Shown here in pieces: positions 1 to 6,345 of a stretch of DNA of 8,784 bases (the stretch's first letter is position 1; each line of letters opens with the position of its first letter). The position numbers and the translations under genes are program-made. The stretch is taken from positions 1 to 8,784 of the forward strand of contig JBGOTD010000030.1 of NCBI GenBank assembly GCA_041476285.1, read 5' to 3'. This DNA comes from UBA12276 sp041476285. Lineage in GTDB: Archaea > Micrarchaeota > Micrarchaeia > Micrarchaeales > Micrarchaeaceae. The notes beneath the pieces were generated by a model. It was given only the letters and a program-made list of their open reading frames with translations, did no database searches and was not told where the DNA came from.

Positions 1-4
1 AACA

Positions 5-901
5 TTAATTTTGAGACAGGTAAAGAAGGATCGCTTTTTCTATAAGGAGCTTGTTTTTTGACTGCTCCCAAACTATGCTTTTCGGGCCGTCTATTACTTC
101 GGCAGCTATCTCCTTACCGCGGTGTGCAGGCAGAGGATGCATAACAAGTGCATCATTCTTCGCGTATGATAGTGCCTTTTGATTCAGCTGATATAGCGCA
201 AATAGCTCTTCCCTCTTTGCAGCATCAGTCTCGTCACCCATGCTTACAAAAGAGTCAGTATATACTATATCTGCGCCCTCTAACCCTTCCTCTACAGAAT
301 CATAAATATTTACCTCGCCGTATTCCCTTGTCTTGTTGAAATAGAATGTATTTGGCTTATAGTTCTTAGGCCCTACCAGAGAGATTCTTGCACCAAGTTG
401 AACCGCAGTCAGCATCAGTGAATTAGCAGTATTCTGCGCTATGTCGCCGATGAATGCTATTTTCAACTTGTTTAGATTTCCCTTGTTCTGCTGTATTGTA
501 TAGCAATCGGCGAGCGCCTGCGTCGGATGCTCAAGATGCGTAAGCGCATTTATCACCGGCACTTTGGAATTCTCGGCTATTGTAAGAAGCTGGTCGTGGC
601 TGTTTATCCTTACCACTATGAAATCACAATATGCGCTTAGTACCTTTGCAGTATCTGAAAGTTCCTCTCCCCTTGCAGTCTGCGAGGTATGCGCATCTAT
701 GTATATCGGCACTCCGCCAAGCTGCACAGCCGCAACTTCAAACGAGACTCTTGTTCTTGTAGAGGGCTCTGCAAAAAAGAGTGCGATTATTGCATGCTCC
801 TTGAGCGCGAGTTCGCCCTCGCCGGAAACGATTATGTCAGCTGTCCTGAATATTTTATTTATGCTCTCTTTTGACAAATCTACAGAACTGAGAAAATTCA
901 T
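5..901 (-). CDS. argF: Ornithine carbamoyltransferase-like enzyme (OTC/ATCase superfamily)
   Basis: A 298-residue transcarbamoylase, expected to be a soluble trimeric enzyme moving the carbamoyl group of carbamoyl phosphate to an amine, most likely ornithine to give citrulline. The carbamoyl-phosphate motif STRTR is at residues 47-51, in FFAEPSTRTRVSFEV. RGEELSDTAKVLS (77-89) and VPVINAL (114-120) are OTC-like. The second-substrate loop D216...S220-M221-G222 is the OTC 'SMG' signature, and YQLN plus HPLPAHRG (255-262) follow. Two motifs lean toward aspartate carbamoyltransferase: HPTQ (125-128) instead of HPCQ, and HPLP instead of HCLP. The overall C-terminal pattern is OTC, so I prefer ArgF over PyrB, but the substrate is not certain. 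The ATG directly follows the TGA of the upstream gene and has GGTAAT three bases before it. It is the third gene of the rps8e operon; the stop is 4 nt from the window edge, so what follows is unseen. Confidence 0.8.
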   Translation of the reverse strand: MNFLSSVDLSKESINKIFRTADIIVSGEGELALKEHAIIALFFAEPSTRTRVSFEVAAVQLGGVPIYIDAHTSQTARGEELSDTAKVLSAYCDFIVVRINSHDQLLTIAENSKVPVINALTHLEHPTQALADCYTIQQNKGNLNKLKIAFIGDIAQNTANSLMLTAVQLGARISLVGPKNYKPNTFYFNKTREYGEVNIYDSVEEGLEGADIVYTDSFVSMGDETDAAKREELFALYQLNQKALSYAKNDALVMHPLPAHRGKEIAAEVIDGPKSIVWEQSKNKLLIEKAILLYLSQN

Positions 902-1360
902 TCAATTACCAAATATCGATCCGAATCCGGCATTCGCCAGTTCCTCTTCGTCTTTTATTGCCTTTATTACTTTTTCCTCTTCTTCCTTGCTTGTCCTTTT
1001 TATGGTCTTGAATTCTGTCTTGAAACGTTCTTCAGCACCATTTAGAAAATCTTCAGGAGCATTCAGGTACAGATAGCTCCTGTCATTTTTCAAACCAAGA
1101 GCAGCGCCATCCCTGAGGCTGTATTCCTGTCTTGAGAATATTATTTTACCTTTTAGGCTTTCGGAAAGTTTTTTCAGCGTGTCGGTCACCTGTTTTTCCC
1201 TTTCCTCGATTTCCTTGCGTTCCTGGTCGGTAAGCTTGTCTGAAGGCTTATCCTTCCCAGTAGGCGGAATCAAATTAGTATCAAGATAAGGGTCGTATGC
1301 AAGGACCTTTTTCAGTTCCTCTATCTCCGACCTTTCACATTCATAGACTCTGGCAGGCAA
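902..1360 (-). CDS. Conserved-looking hypothetical protein, charged, 152 residues
   Basis: I do not recognise a named family. The protein is soluble and very rich in Glu and Lys, with no membrane segment or signal peptide. Residues 44-72 (from LTDQERKEIEE onward) look like a helical or coiled-coil stretch. They are followed by a likely beta segment, GKIIFSRQEY (71-80), then RSYLYLNAPEDFLNGAEERF (94-113), which alternates strand and helix, then an acidic helix, and a Gly/Phe-rich tail FGSIFGN. The start is TTG: the protein has no internal methionine, and the TTG lies 3 nt after the rps8e stop with a GGTGTGAT ribosome-binding box overlapping the end of rps8e. Translational coupling to rps8e is likely, which suggests a ribosome- or translation-linked role. 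That role is inference from position only. Confidence 0.75.
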   Translation of the reverse strand: MPARVYECERSEIEELKKVLAYDPYLDTNLIPPTGKDKPSDKLTDQERKEIEEREKQVTDTLKKLSESLKGKIIFSRQEYSLRDGAALGLKNDRSYLYLNAPEDFLNGAEERFKTEFKTIKRTSKEEEEKVIKAIKDEEELANAGFGSIFGN

Positions 1361-1363
1361 GAA

Positions 1364-1756
1364 TCACACCAGTCTGGCGTTTATGCTTCCCTCCCTGCCC
1401 GGCCTGTTTATTACCACGGCATTTCCCAGTTCAGTTATTATGATGCAGCCTTTTGTTATTATGTTCTGCCTTGCAAAGTTCCTGTTGTCCTTCGATTCAA
1501 GAACTCCGGTTATCTTTGCTTTCTTGTAGCCGTCCTTGGTAAGCAAATTTGCTACTGCAGCCTTTTTCAGCCTTACACCCTTATTGCCCCCGCGTCTCCT
1601 TACGCTGAGGTTTACATTTGAATCTGCAAATTTAGTGGCTGAGAAGTAGTTTCCGACCTCGCTTCTCCTCTTGTCCCTGAATTTTACGTTCTTCCTTCCG
1701 TTGCCGGACATCTTCGTCTTTGATCTTTTGTGTATTTGTACGCCCATTTGGCTCAT
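1364..1756 (-). CDS. rps8e: Small-subunit ribosomal protein eS8 (S8e)
   Basis: A 130-residue archaeal/eukaryotic-type ribosomal protein of the 30S subunit. The N-terminus is basic with the family's GRK/KKR-rich pattern (GNGRKNVKFRDKRRSEVG). The central RRRGGNKGVRLKKA stretch matches the conserved eS8 core VRGRGGNRKVRLR, and the end NRPGREGSINARLV matches the family's C-terminal SRPGQDGxVNAxL pattern. The length is normal for archaea. The ATG at 1756 is favoured over the in-frame ATG 9 nt further in because AGTGAT ends 3 nt before it. It is the first gene of a three-gene minus-strand operon with the 152-residue protein and the carbamoyltransferase, and is divergent from mscL. Confidence 0.95.
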   Translation of the reverse strand: MSQMGVQIHKRSKTKMSGNGRKNVKFRDKRRSEVGNYFSATKFADSNVNLSVRRRGGNKGVRLKKAAVANLLTKDGYKKAKITGVLESKDNRNFARQNIITKGCIIITELGNAVVINRPGREGSINARLV

Positions 1757-1787
1757 TGTATCACTTTGTGGAAATTAAGCTGTCAAA

Positions 1788-1794
1788 ATATAAA
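1788..1794 (-). promoter_or_regulatory. Candidate TATA box for the rps8e operon
   Basis: Read on the minus strand this is TTTATAT in the context CTTTATATTTT. Archaeal start sites usually lie about 25 nt downstream of the TATA centre, which would be near 1765 and leave a very short leader that just includes the AGTGAT ribosome-binding box. The AT-rich stretch 1800-1830 offers alternatives, so this is tentative. Confidence 0.35.
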
Positions 1795-1816
1795 GTAAAT
1801 AAGAATTCATATATAA

Positions 1817-1825
1817 TTTATACTA
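1817..1825 (+). promoter_or_regulatory. Candidate TATA box for mscL
   Basis: TTTATACTA lies in a long AT-rich stretch (1785-1860) between the divergent rps8e and mscL genes. A start about 25 nt downstream would fall near 1846, inside CTTAAGG (1843-1849), leaving a leader of about 30 nt that contains the GGCGGGTG ribosome-binding site. A second TATA-like run at 1851-1857 is too close to the ATG to serve it. CTTAAGG also appears upstream of mcm (4251-4257); two copies alone do not make a motif. Confidence 0.35.
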
Positions 1826-1874
1826 TAGTTTATTAATCCTTGCTTAAGGTTATATATTGTAGGCGGGTGTCAGC

Positions 1875-2285
1875 ATGTCGTTGCTTTCTGATTTTAAGAA
1901 CTTCGTAATGAAGGGTGAGGTAATTGATCTTGCAGTTGCAGTTGTAATAGGCGTTGCCTTTAATGCAGTAGTTACCGCGTTCGTGGGCGACATCATAACG
2001 CCGCTCATAGGCGTTCCAGGCCATGTCAACTTTTCATCTTTGAACTATACGGTAAATGGAAGTGTGTTTATGGTCGGTTCTTTTGTTAGTGCATTAATAA
2101 GTTTCATATCAATAGCATTGGTTGTTTTCTTCTTTATAGTAAAACCCGTATCTAAATTGAAAGAAAGGGCTAATGCAAAGGAGGAAGACAAAAGTGGGCC
2201 TAAAACCAAGCAATGTCCAGAATGTCTTTCCAATGTACCAATAGCAGCACGTCGCTGCGCATTCTGCACCTCCAAGCTCAAATAG
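1875..2285 (+). CDS. mscL: Large-conductance mechanosensitive channel MscL with C-terminal zinc ribbon
   Basis: A 136-residue membrane channel that opens under membrane tension to release solutes in hypo-osmotic shock. The N-terminal amphipathic helix and TM1 show the family signature: FKNFVMKGEVIDLAVAVVIG, then AFNAVVTAFVGDIITPLIG (residues 28-46). A periplasmic-side loop follows, then TM2 at about 66-90 (MVGSFVSALISFISIALVVFF), ending at the conserved KPVSKLKE. In place of a simple helical tail, the C-terminus carries a zinc ribbon with CPEC (C114, C117) and CAFC (C128, C131). This tail type is known in some bacterial MscL proteins. The ATG has GGCGGGTG upstream. The gene is divergent from rps8e and lies 29 nt before the OB-fold gene, so the two are probably co-transcribed. 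Confidence 0.95.
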   Translation: MSLLSDFKNFVMKGEVIDLAVAVVIGVAFNAVVTAFVGDIITPLIGVPGHVNFSSLNYTVNGSVFMVGSFVSALISFISIALVVFFFIVKPVSKLKERANAKEEDKSGPKTKQCPECLSNVPIAARRCAFCTSKLK

Positions 2286-2314
2286 TTTTATCATTAGATA
2301 TATCTGGTGTTCAG

Positions 2315-2641
2315 ATGGCATCGATAGATGATTTTGTTTCCATAGGATTAAGAGTAGGAAAGATAATAGAGGTCAATGACCTTGAAACTGCAAGAAATCC
2401 GATGTATGTGCTTAAGGTGGATCTTGGAGAATTAGGAACAAGGAACATAGTTGCTGGGCTTAAGAGCCATTACTCAAAGGAAGAACTTCTGAATAGTTTG
2501 GTTGTAGTTGCATCGAATCTTGAGCCTAAGAACATTGCAGGTTCTGTTTCTGAGGGAATGATACTTGCTGCTGCAGATGGAGGAATTATATCCATAATAA
2601 GACCGGACAAGGACCTGCCACCAGGAAGCCTTGTAAGGTAG
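2315..2641 (+). CDS. Free-standing tRNA-binding OB-fold protein (CsaA / MetRS beta-type)
   Basis: A 108-residue protein made of a single tRNA-binding OB-fold domain, as found at the C-terminus of many MetRS enzymes, in EMAPII/Arc1p, and in CsaA. Visible signatures are DFVSIGLRVGKIIEVND at the start, YVLKVDLGELGTRNIVAGL in the middle, and VVVASNLEPKNIAGSVSEGMILAA near the end. ARNP replaces the classic PNAD segment, closer to CsaA-like members. I start it at the ATG at 2315, preceded by GGTGTT three bases upstream. The reading frame is open back to 2213, but that extension would overlap mscL and adds no family sequence. The gene converges on metG with abutting stop codons. Acting as a trans tRNA-binding subunit for that MetRS is a plausible inference; a chaperone-like CsaA role is the alternative. 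Confidence 0.85.
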   Translation: MASIDDFVSIGLRVGKIIEVNDLETARNPMYVLKVDLGELGTRNIVAGLKSHYSKEELLNSLVVVASNLEPKNIAGSVSEGMILAAADGGIISIIRPDKDLPPGSLVR

Positions 2642-4138
2642 CTATAATTTTGTGAAGAGCAAGTCCCCTTTCGTGACCTTGTCTTTGAATGCATTCCTGA
2701 ATTTGCAATCTATGAAGAATGCCTTCTCCGTGCCTAATTTTGCGGCTATTTTTTCAGATGTGTCTGGCATGAACGGGTATATCAGTATTGAGATTATCCT
2801 TAATGATTCCAAAAGATTGTAAAGTGCATCTTCAAGTTCCTTGTCCTTAAGCGTCCATGGTTTTTTATCGTTAATGTACTTGTTGCAGTGCCTTACGAAT
2901 TCCATTACAGCCTCCAATGCACCATGAAGTTCCAGCTTTTCAAAATGCTTTTCTATCTCTTCAAGATTTATTTTTGATCCTAGTTCGTTTTTTCCTGCAA
3001 ATTCACTTAGCTTTGAATTTTCAGCAAGCGTCAATATCCTGTTTACAAGATTGCCCAGGTCCCCTAGAAGCTCCTTGTTTATCCTGTCCTTGAGCGCGGA
3101 TTCGGAAAAGTCGCCGTCCTCAAAAGTTGGTATGTCCCTTACCAGATAGTATCTTAGCTCATCGGGCTTGTAGGTTTTCAGAAGCTCCAAAGGATTTATT
3201 ACGTTGCCTATTGATTTGCTCATCTTTTGTCCTTCTACAGTAACATAGCCGTGCACGAATATCTTTTTAGGCAGTTCCAGCCCTGCAGAAATAAGAAATG
3301 CCGGCCAGTATAATGCGTGGAATTTTATTATCCCCTTTCCTATTACATGGACGTTTGCAGGCCACCATTCATTGAAGAGAGCATCGTCCTTGCCATAGCC
3401 TATGCCGGTTATGTAAAGCGAAAGCGCGTCCATCCAAACATATATTATCTGTGAATCGTCATTTGGGACAGGTATTCCCCAGCCCTTTCCTCTTTTTGAG
3501 GATCTTGATATGCTGAAGTCCTCAAGTCCCTCTTTTATCATGCCAAGTATCTCGTTTTTTCTGTTGGATGGCACTATTTCGAGTATGCCTGTTGTTATCA
3601 GCTTCTCCAATTCGTTCTGGTATTTGGAAAGCTTGAAGAAATAATTCTCTTCCTCTACAATTTCCGGTTTTGTCCCGTGCTCTGGGCACAACCCCTTTAC
3701 CAGTTCACTTTCCTTGTAGAATTGCTCGCATCCTACGCAGTACAAACCCTTGTATTTTTTCTTGTAGATGTCCCCTTTTTTATCGGCAAGTTCCCACAGT
3801 TTATGCACGCTCTCCCAGTGCCCCTCCTTTACAGACGACCTTGAGAACATGTCAAAAGAGAGGTTTATTTTGTTTGCCAGTTCTCTGAAAGTTGCAGTGT
3901 TCCTGTCAACCAGCTCCTGCGTGCTTATTTTGAGTTCTTCAGCTGCCCTCACGTTCTTAAGGCTGTTTTCGTCAGCACCAGTAAGCAGGAATACCTTTCC
4001 GCCCTTCAGCCTCTTGTATCTTGCAATCACATCCGCATTGACGAACTCAAGGGCGTGGCCTATGTGAGGTGGTGCATTTACATACGGTATTGCTGTAGTT
4101 ATGTAGAATCCTTTGGTTTTGTTCTCTATTTTTATCAC
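2642..4138 (-). CDS. metG: Methionyl-tRNA synthetase, single zinc-knuckle type, no C-terminal OB domain
   Basis: A class I aminoacyl-tRNA synthetase (498 residues) that charges tRNA-Met. The Rossmann core starts at about residue 11 with FYITTAIPYVNAPPHIGH (HIGH at 25-28). LLTGADENSLKN (51-62) is the variant of the usual TGTDEHGxK loop. One zinc knuckle is visible: C134, C137, C151, H154. KMSKS is at 305-309, and the anticodon-binding helical domain has NKYINDKKPW (419-428). The single knuckle and the core (GLYCVGCEQFYKESELVKGL) resemble the bacterial Thermus-type enzyme more than the usual two-knuckle archaeal one. The protein ends after the anticodon domain, so tRNA-binding OB function must come from elsewhere, perhaps the convergent neighbour. 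The start used is GTG at 4138; an ATA 9 nt further in is better placed relative to the GGTGAT box. Confidence 0.96.
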   Translation of the reverse strand: MIKIENKTKGFYITTAIPYVNAPPHIGHALEFVNADVIARYKRLKGGKVFLLTGADENSLKNVRAAEELKISTQELVDRNTATFRELANKINLSFDMFSRSSVKEGHWESVHKLWELADKKGDIYKKKYKGLYCVGCEQFYKESELVKGLCPEHGTKPEIVEEENYFFKLSKYQNELEKLITTGILEIVPSNRKNEILGMIKEGLEDFSISRSSKRGKGWGIPVPNDDSQIIYVWMDALSLYITGIGYGKDDALFNEWWPANVHVIGKGIIKFHALYWPAFLISAGLELPKKIFVHGYVTVEGQKMSKSIGNVINPLELLKTYKPDELRYYLVRDIPTFEDGDFSESALKDRINKELLGDLGNLVNRILTLAENSKLSEFAGKNELGSKINLEEIEKHFEKLELHGALEAVMEFVRHCNKYINDKKPWTLKDKELEDALYNLLESLRIISILIYPFMPDTSEKIAAKLGTEKAFFIDCKFRNAFKDKVTKGDLLFTKL

Positions 4139-4139
4139 C
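4134..4139 (-). promoter_or_regulatory. Ribosome-binding box overlapping the assigned metG start
   Basis: The minus strand reads GGTGAT here, a full match to part of the anti-Shine-Dalgarno complement. The assigned GTG start lies inside this box, which is awkward for initiation at that codon. An in-frame ATA (4129-4127) sits 4 nt downstream of the box, close to the spacing seen at other genes in the window. The weaker AGGA four bases before the GTG is the alternative site. Confidence 0.4.
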
Positions 4140-4169
4140 TTTCCTGTTGGCTGCGACTAGTTTAAGAAC

Positions 4170-4177
4170 TTTAAAAA
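4170..4177 (-). promoter_or_regulatory. Candidate TATA box for metG
   Basis: TTTTTAAA on the minus strand, in the 138-nt divergent region between metG and mcm. The expected start about 25 nt downstream would give a leader of roughly 10 nt. A second AT-rich candidate, TATTTAAG (4181-4188), is about 10 nt further up. No experimental support is possible from sequence alone. Confidence 0.3.
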
Positions 4178-4219
4178 GGCTTAAATAGAAGTTCCACTAA
4201 TACTATTTATTATACCACC

Positions 4220-4228
4220 TTTATATTA
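4220..4228 (+). promoter_or_regulatory. Candidate TATA box for the mcm operon
   Basis: TTTATATTA is followed at the expected distance by CTTAAGG (4251-4257), which would place transcription initiation near 4250 and leave a leader of about 25 nt that includes the ribosome-binding site. The four-gene operon has no other clear internal promoter. Confidence 0.4.
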
Positions 4229-4264
4229 GTTTTCAACCCATGTTAGCTTTCTTAAGGGGGTATT

Positions 4265-4273
4265 GGAAGTGAT
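4265..4273 (+). promoter_or_regulatory. Ribosome-binding site that selects the TTG start of mcm
   Basis: GGAAGTGAT differs by one base from GGAGGTGAT and ends 3 nt before TTG at 4277. The first in-frame ATG (4289) would be 15 nt from the end of the box, too far for the register used by most other genes here, so TTG is preferred. Confidence 0.65.
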
Positions 4274-4276
4274 TTC

Positions 4277-6340
4277 TTGGCAGACGCTATGCTTGATGCC
4301 ATAAAGAGCAAATTTGATGAGTTTTTCGACACTTACTGCAAGGGTGGCATAGCCGATATAGTGACATCTTTTCCTGACAAGAGAAGCCTTAACATCGACA
4401 TAAAGGAATTGAGCAGGTTCGATCCTGAGCTTGCAAGCGAGCTTATAGAGAATCCAGATACAATAATGGAGGCTGCATTAGAATCACTTAAGGAAAAGAT
4501 GAAGGACATAGAGCTGAAGGACAAGGAACCGCATCCAAGGTTCTTCGGACAGACATATAATACGCCATTGGTACAAGACGTGGGTTCATCTTTTATAGGC
4601 AAAATGATAATGCTTGACGGCCTTGTTGTAAAGAGATCCGAGATAAATCCAAAGGTTAAGCTTGGAACATACAAGTGCACATATTGCGGATATATGCAGA
4701 AGTTTAGAGTAGATAGGGATGAGATACCAGAGTTTTGCCCGCAATGCAAAAGAAGGTCGCTAAAGCCGGATATAAAGGAATCGCAGTTCATAAACCTTCA
4801 GAAGATTGCGGTACAGGATCCTTTGGAGAAACTGAGAGGCAACACACCGACATGGCAACTAGAGGTATGGATAGAGGACGATCTTGTAAATACAGTAGTG
4901 CCAGGAGACAGGATAGAGCTCACCGGCATACTCAGAATAAGGCCGAGAAGGAATGTAAGAGGCAAGATAGAGGGCAACCTGTACACGATGTTTCTTGATA
5001 CAGTTGGCATAACCCAAAAGCAGAAGGAATTCACAGACATACCAATAACAGAGGAACAGGAAAGGGAAATACTTGAACTTTCAAAGAACCCAGATATATT
5101 TGATAAGATAACAAAGTCCATAGTTCCATCGATATATGGCTATGACGAAATAAAACAGGCAGTTGCACTACAATTGTTTGGCGGAACGCCAGGAAAGAAG
5201 CTTGTCGACGGCGGTGCAATAAGAAGTGATATGCATATTCTTCTTATAGGAGACCCCGGAAGCGCAAAGACAAGAATATTGCAGGCTGTATCAAGGCTTG
5301 TGCCAAAAGGGATCTATGTAAGTGGAAAGTCGATAACAGGAGGAGGTATGACCGCTGTTGCCGAGCGTGACGAATTTTCTGAAGGAGGATGGACGTTGAA
5401 GGCAGGGGCGCTTGTGCTTGGAAGCGGCGGAGTTGTCTCTATCGATGAGTTTGACAAGATAAGCGAGGATGACAGGGCTTCGCTTCATGAGGCGCTCGAA
5501 TCACAAACAATTAGCGTTGCAAAGGCAGGAATAGTCGCAACATTCATTGCAAAGACTGCAGTTCTTGCAGCGGCAAACCCCAGATTCGGGAGGTTCGATC
5601 CAAACATGTATCCGGCAGAGCAGTTCGACATACCAACCACTCTTCTTTCAAGATTCGATCTTATATTCCCGATCAAGGACACTATGGATGTAGAGCTAGA
5701 CACTAACATAGCAAAGCACATACTTCTGCAACACCAGGCTGCCGGTGCCCAGATTGCCCAGGTACAGGAATACGAACAGGTTGAACTGCCGCCAATAAAC
5801 AGCGAGTTTCTGCGAAGATACATAGCATATGCAAAAAGGGGAATTACGCCAAGACTTAGCGAAGACGCGGCAAACAAGATACAGGATTATTACATAGAGT
5901 TGAGGCAGCTTGGCCAGAAGAGCGGCGCAACGGCCATAACGCCAAGGCAGATAGAGGGACTTGTAAGAATGGCAGAGGCAAGCGCAAAGTCAAGGCTCTC
6001 AAAGACGGTAGAGGTCATTGATGCCGAACGGGCAATTGCGCTTAGCGAGCATATGCTCAAGACACTTGCGGTTGACAGGGGGGGAAGAAGGGACATCGAT
6101 ACCATACTCACAGGAATGCCAAGGGAGAAAGTAGACAGGATGAACTCGATTACCGCAATAATAAAACGCCTAGAGGAAAGTGAAAGCATAGCAAAGATAC
6201 AGCGTATTGTTGAAGAAGCGGCAAAAGATGGAATTGATGAAGGAACGGTAAACAAATACATAAGCGAACTTGAAAGGATGGGCGATCTTTATAGGCCGAA
6301 GGCAGGAATAGTCAAGCTGGTAAAGCACGATAATGAGTAG
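4277..6340 (+). CDS. mcm: Replicative DNA helicase MCM
   Basis: A 687-residue AAA+ ring helicase that unwinds DNA at the archaeal replication fork; length is normal for a single-copy archaeal MCM. The N-terminal domain spans about residues 1-250 and carries a C4 zinc ribbon (C134, C137, C154, C157) inside an OB fold. In the AAA+ core, Walker A GDPGSAKT is at 325-332, Walker B SIDEFDK at 388-394, sensor 1 AANPRFGRFD at 432-441, arginine finger SRFD at 458-461, and sensor 2 TPRQIEGLVRMAEA at 555-568. The C-terminal 80 residues form the usual winged helix. All catalytic residues I expect are present, and Ser388 sits where many homologues have Cys. It starts at TTG (see the ribosome-binding site at 4265). 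First gene of an operon with idi 5 nt downstream; divergent from metG. Confidence 0.98.
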   Translation: MADAMLDAIKSKFDEFFDTYCKGGIADIVTSFPDKRSLNIDIKELSRFDPELASELIENPDTIMEAALESLKEKMKDIELKDKEPHPRFFGQTYNTPLVQDVGSSFIGKMIMLDGLVVKRSEINPKVKLGTYKCTYCGYMQKFRVDRDEIPEFCPQCKRRSLKPDIKESQFINLQKIAVQDPLEKLRGNTPTWQLEVWIEDDLVNTVVPGDRIELTGILRIRPRRNVRGKIEGNLYTMFLDTVGITQKQKEFTDIPITEEQEREILELSKNPDIFDKITKSIVPSIYGYDEIKQAVALQLFGGTPGKKLVDGGAIRSDMHILLIGDPGSAKTRILQAVSRLVPKGIYVSGKSITGGGMTAVAERDEFSEGGWTLKAGALVLGSGGVVSIDEFDKISEDDRASLHEALESQTISVAKAGIVATFIAKTAVLAAANPRFGRFDPNMYPAEQFDIPTTLLSRFDLIFPIKDTMDVELDTNIAKHILLQHQAAGAQIAQVQEYEQVELPPINSEFLRRYIAYAKRGITPRLSEDAANKIQDYYIELRQLGQKSGATAITPRQIEGLVRMAEASAKSRLSKTVEVIDAERAIALSEHMLKTLAVDRGGRRDIDTILTGMPREKVDRMNSITAIIKRLEESESIAKIQRIVEEAAKDGIDEGTVNKYISELERMGDLYRPKAGIVKLVKHDNE

Positions 6341-6345
6341 TTCTT

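Noticed and set aside
5..901. Aspartate carbamoyltransferase (pyrB) identity suggested by HPTQ and HPLP.
   Set aside because: The SMG loop, the PAHRG segment and the overall C-terminal pattern are OTC-like; no ATCase-type HPLPRVDEI is present. Residual doubt is stated in the findings.
564..1076. A long plus-strand open frame of 170 codons.
   Set aside because: It is antisense to the carbamoyltransferase and the 152-residue gene, is Ser-rich as expected for a complementary-strand shadow, and matches no family.
2296..2305. Perfect 10-bp palindrome AGATATATCT between mscL and the OB-fold gene, possible operator or TATA box.
   Set aside because: As a TATA box it would place transcription start after the ATG, and a short AT palindrome is expected by chance in this composition.
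2213..2314. Upstream extension of the OB-fold gene to an ATG at 2213.
   Set aside because: It would overlap mscL by more than 70 nt and adds non-family sequence; ATG 2315 has a ribosome-binding box in register.
4333..6261. Several minus-strand open frames inside mcm (123-152 codons).
   Set aside because: They are complementary-strand shadows of a fully conserved helicase gene and have no family features.
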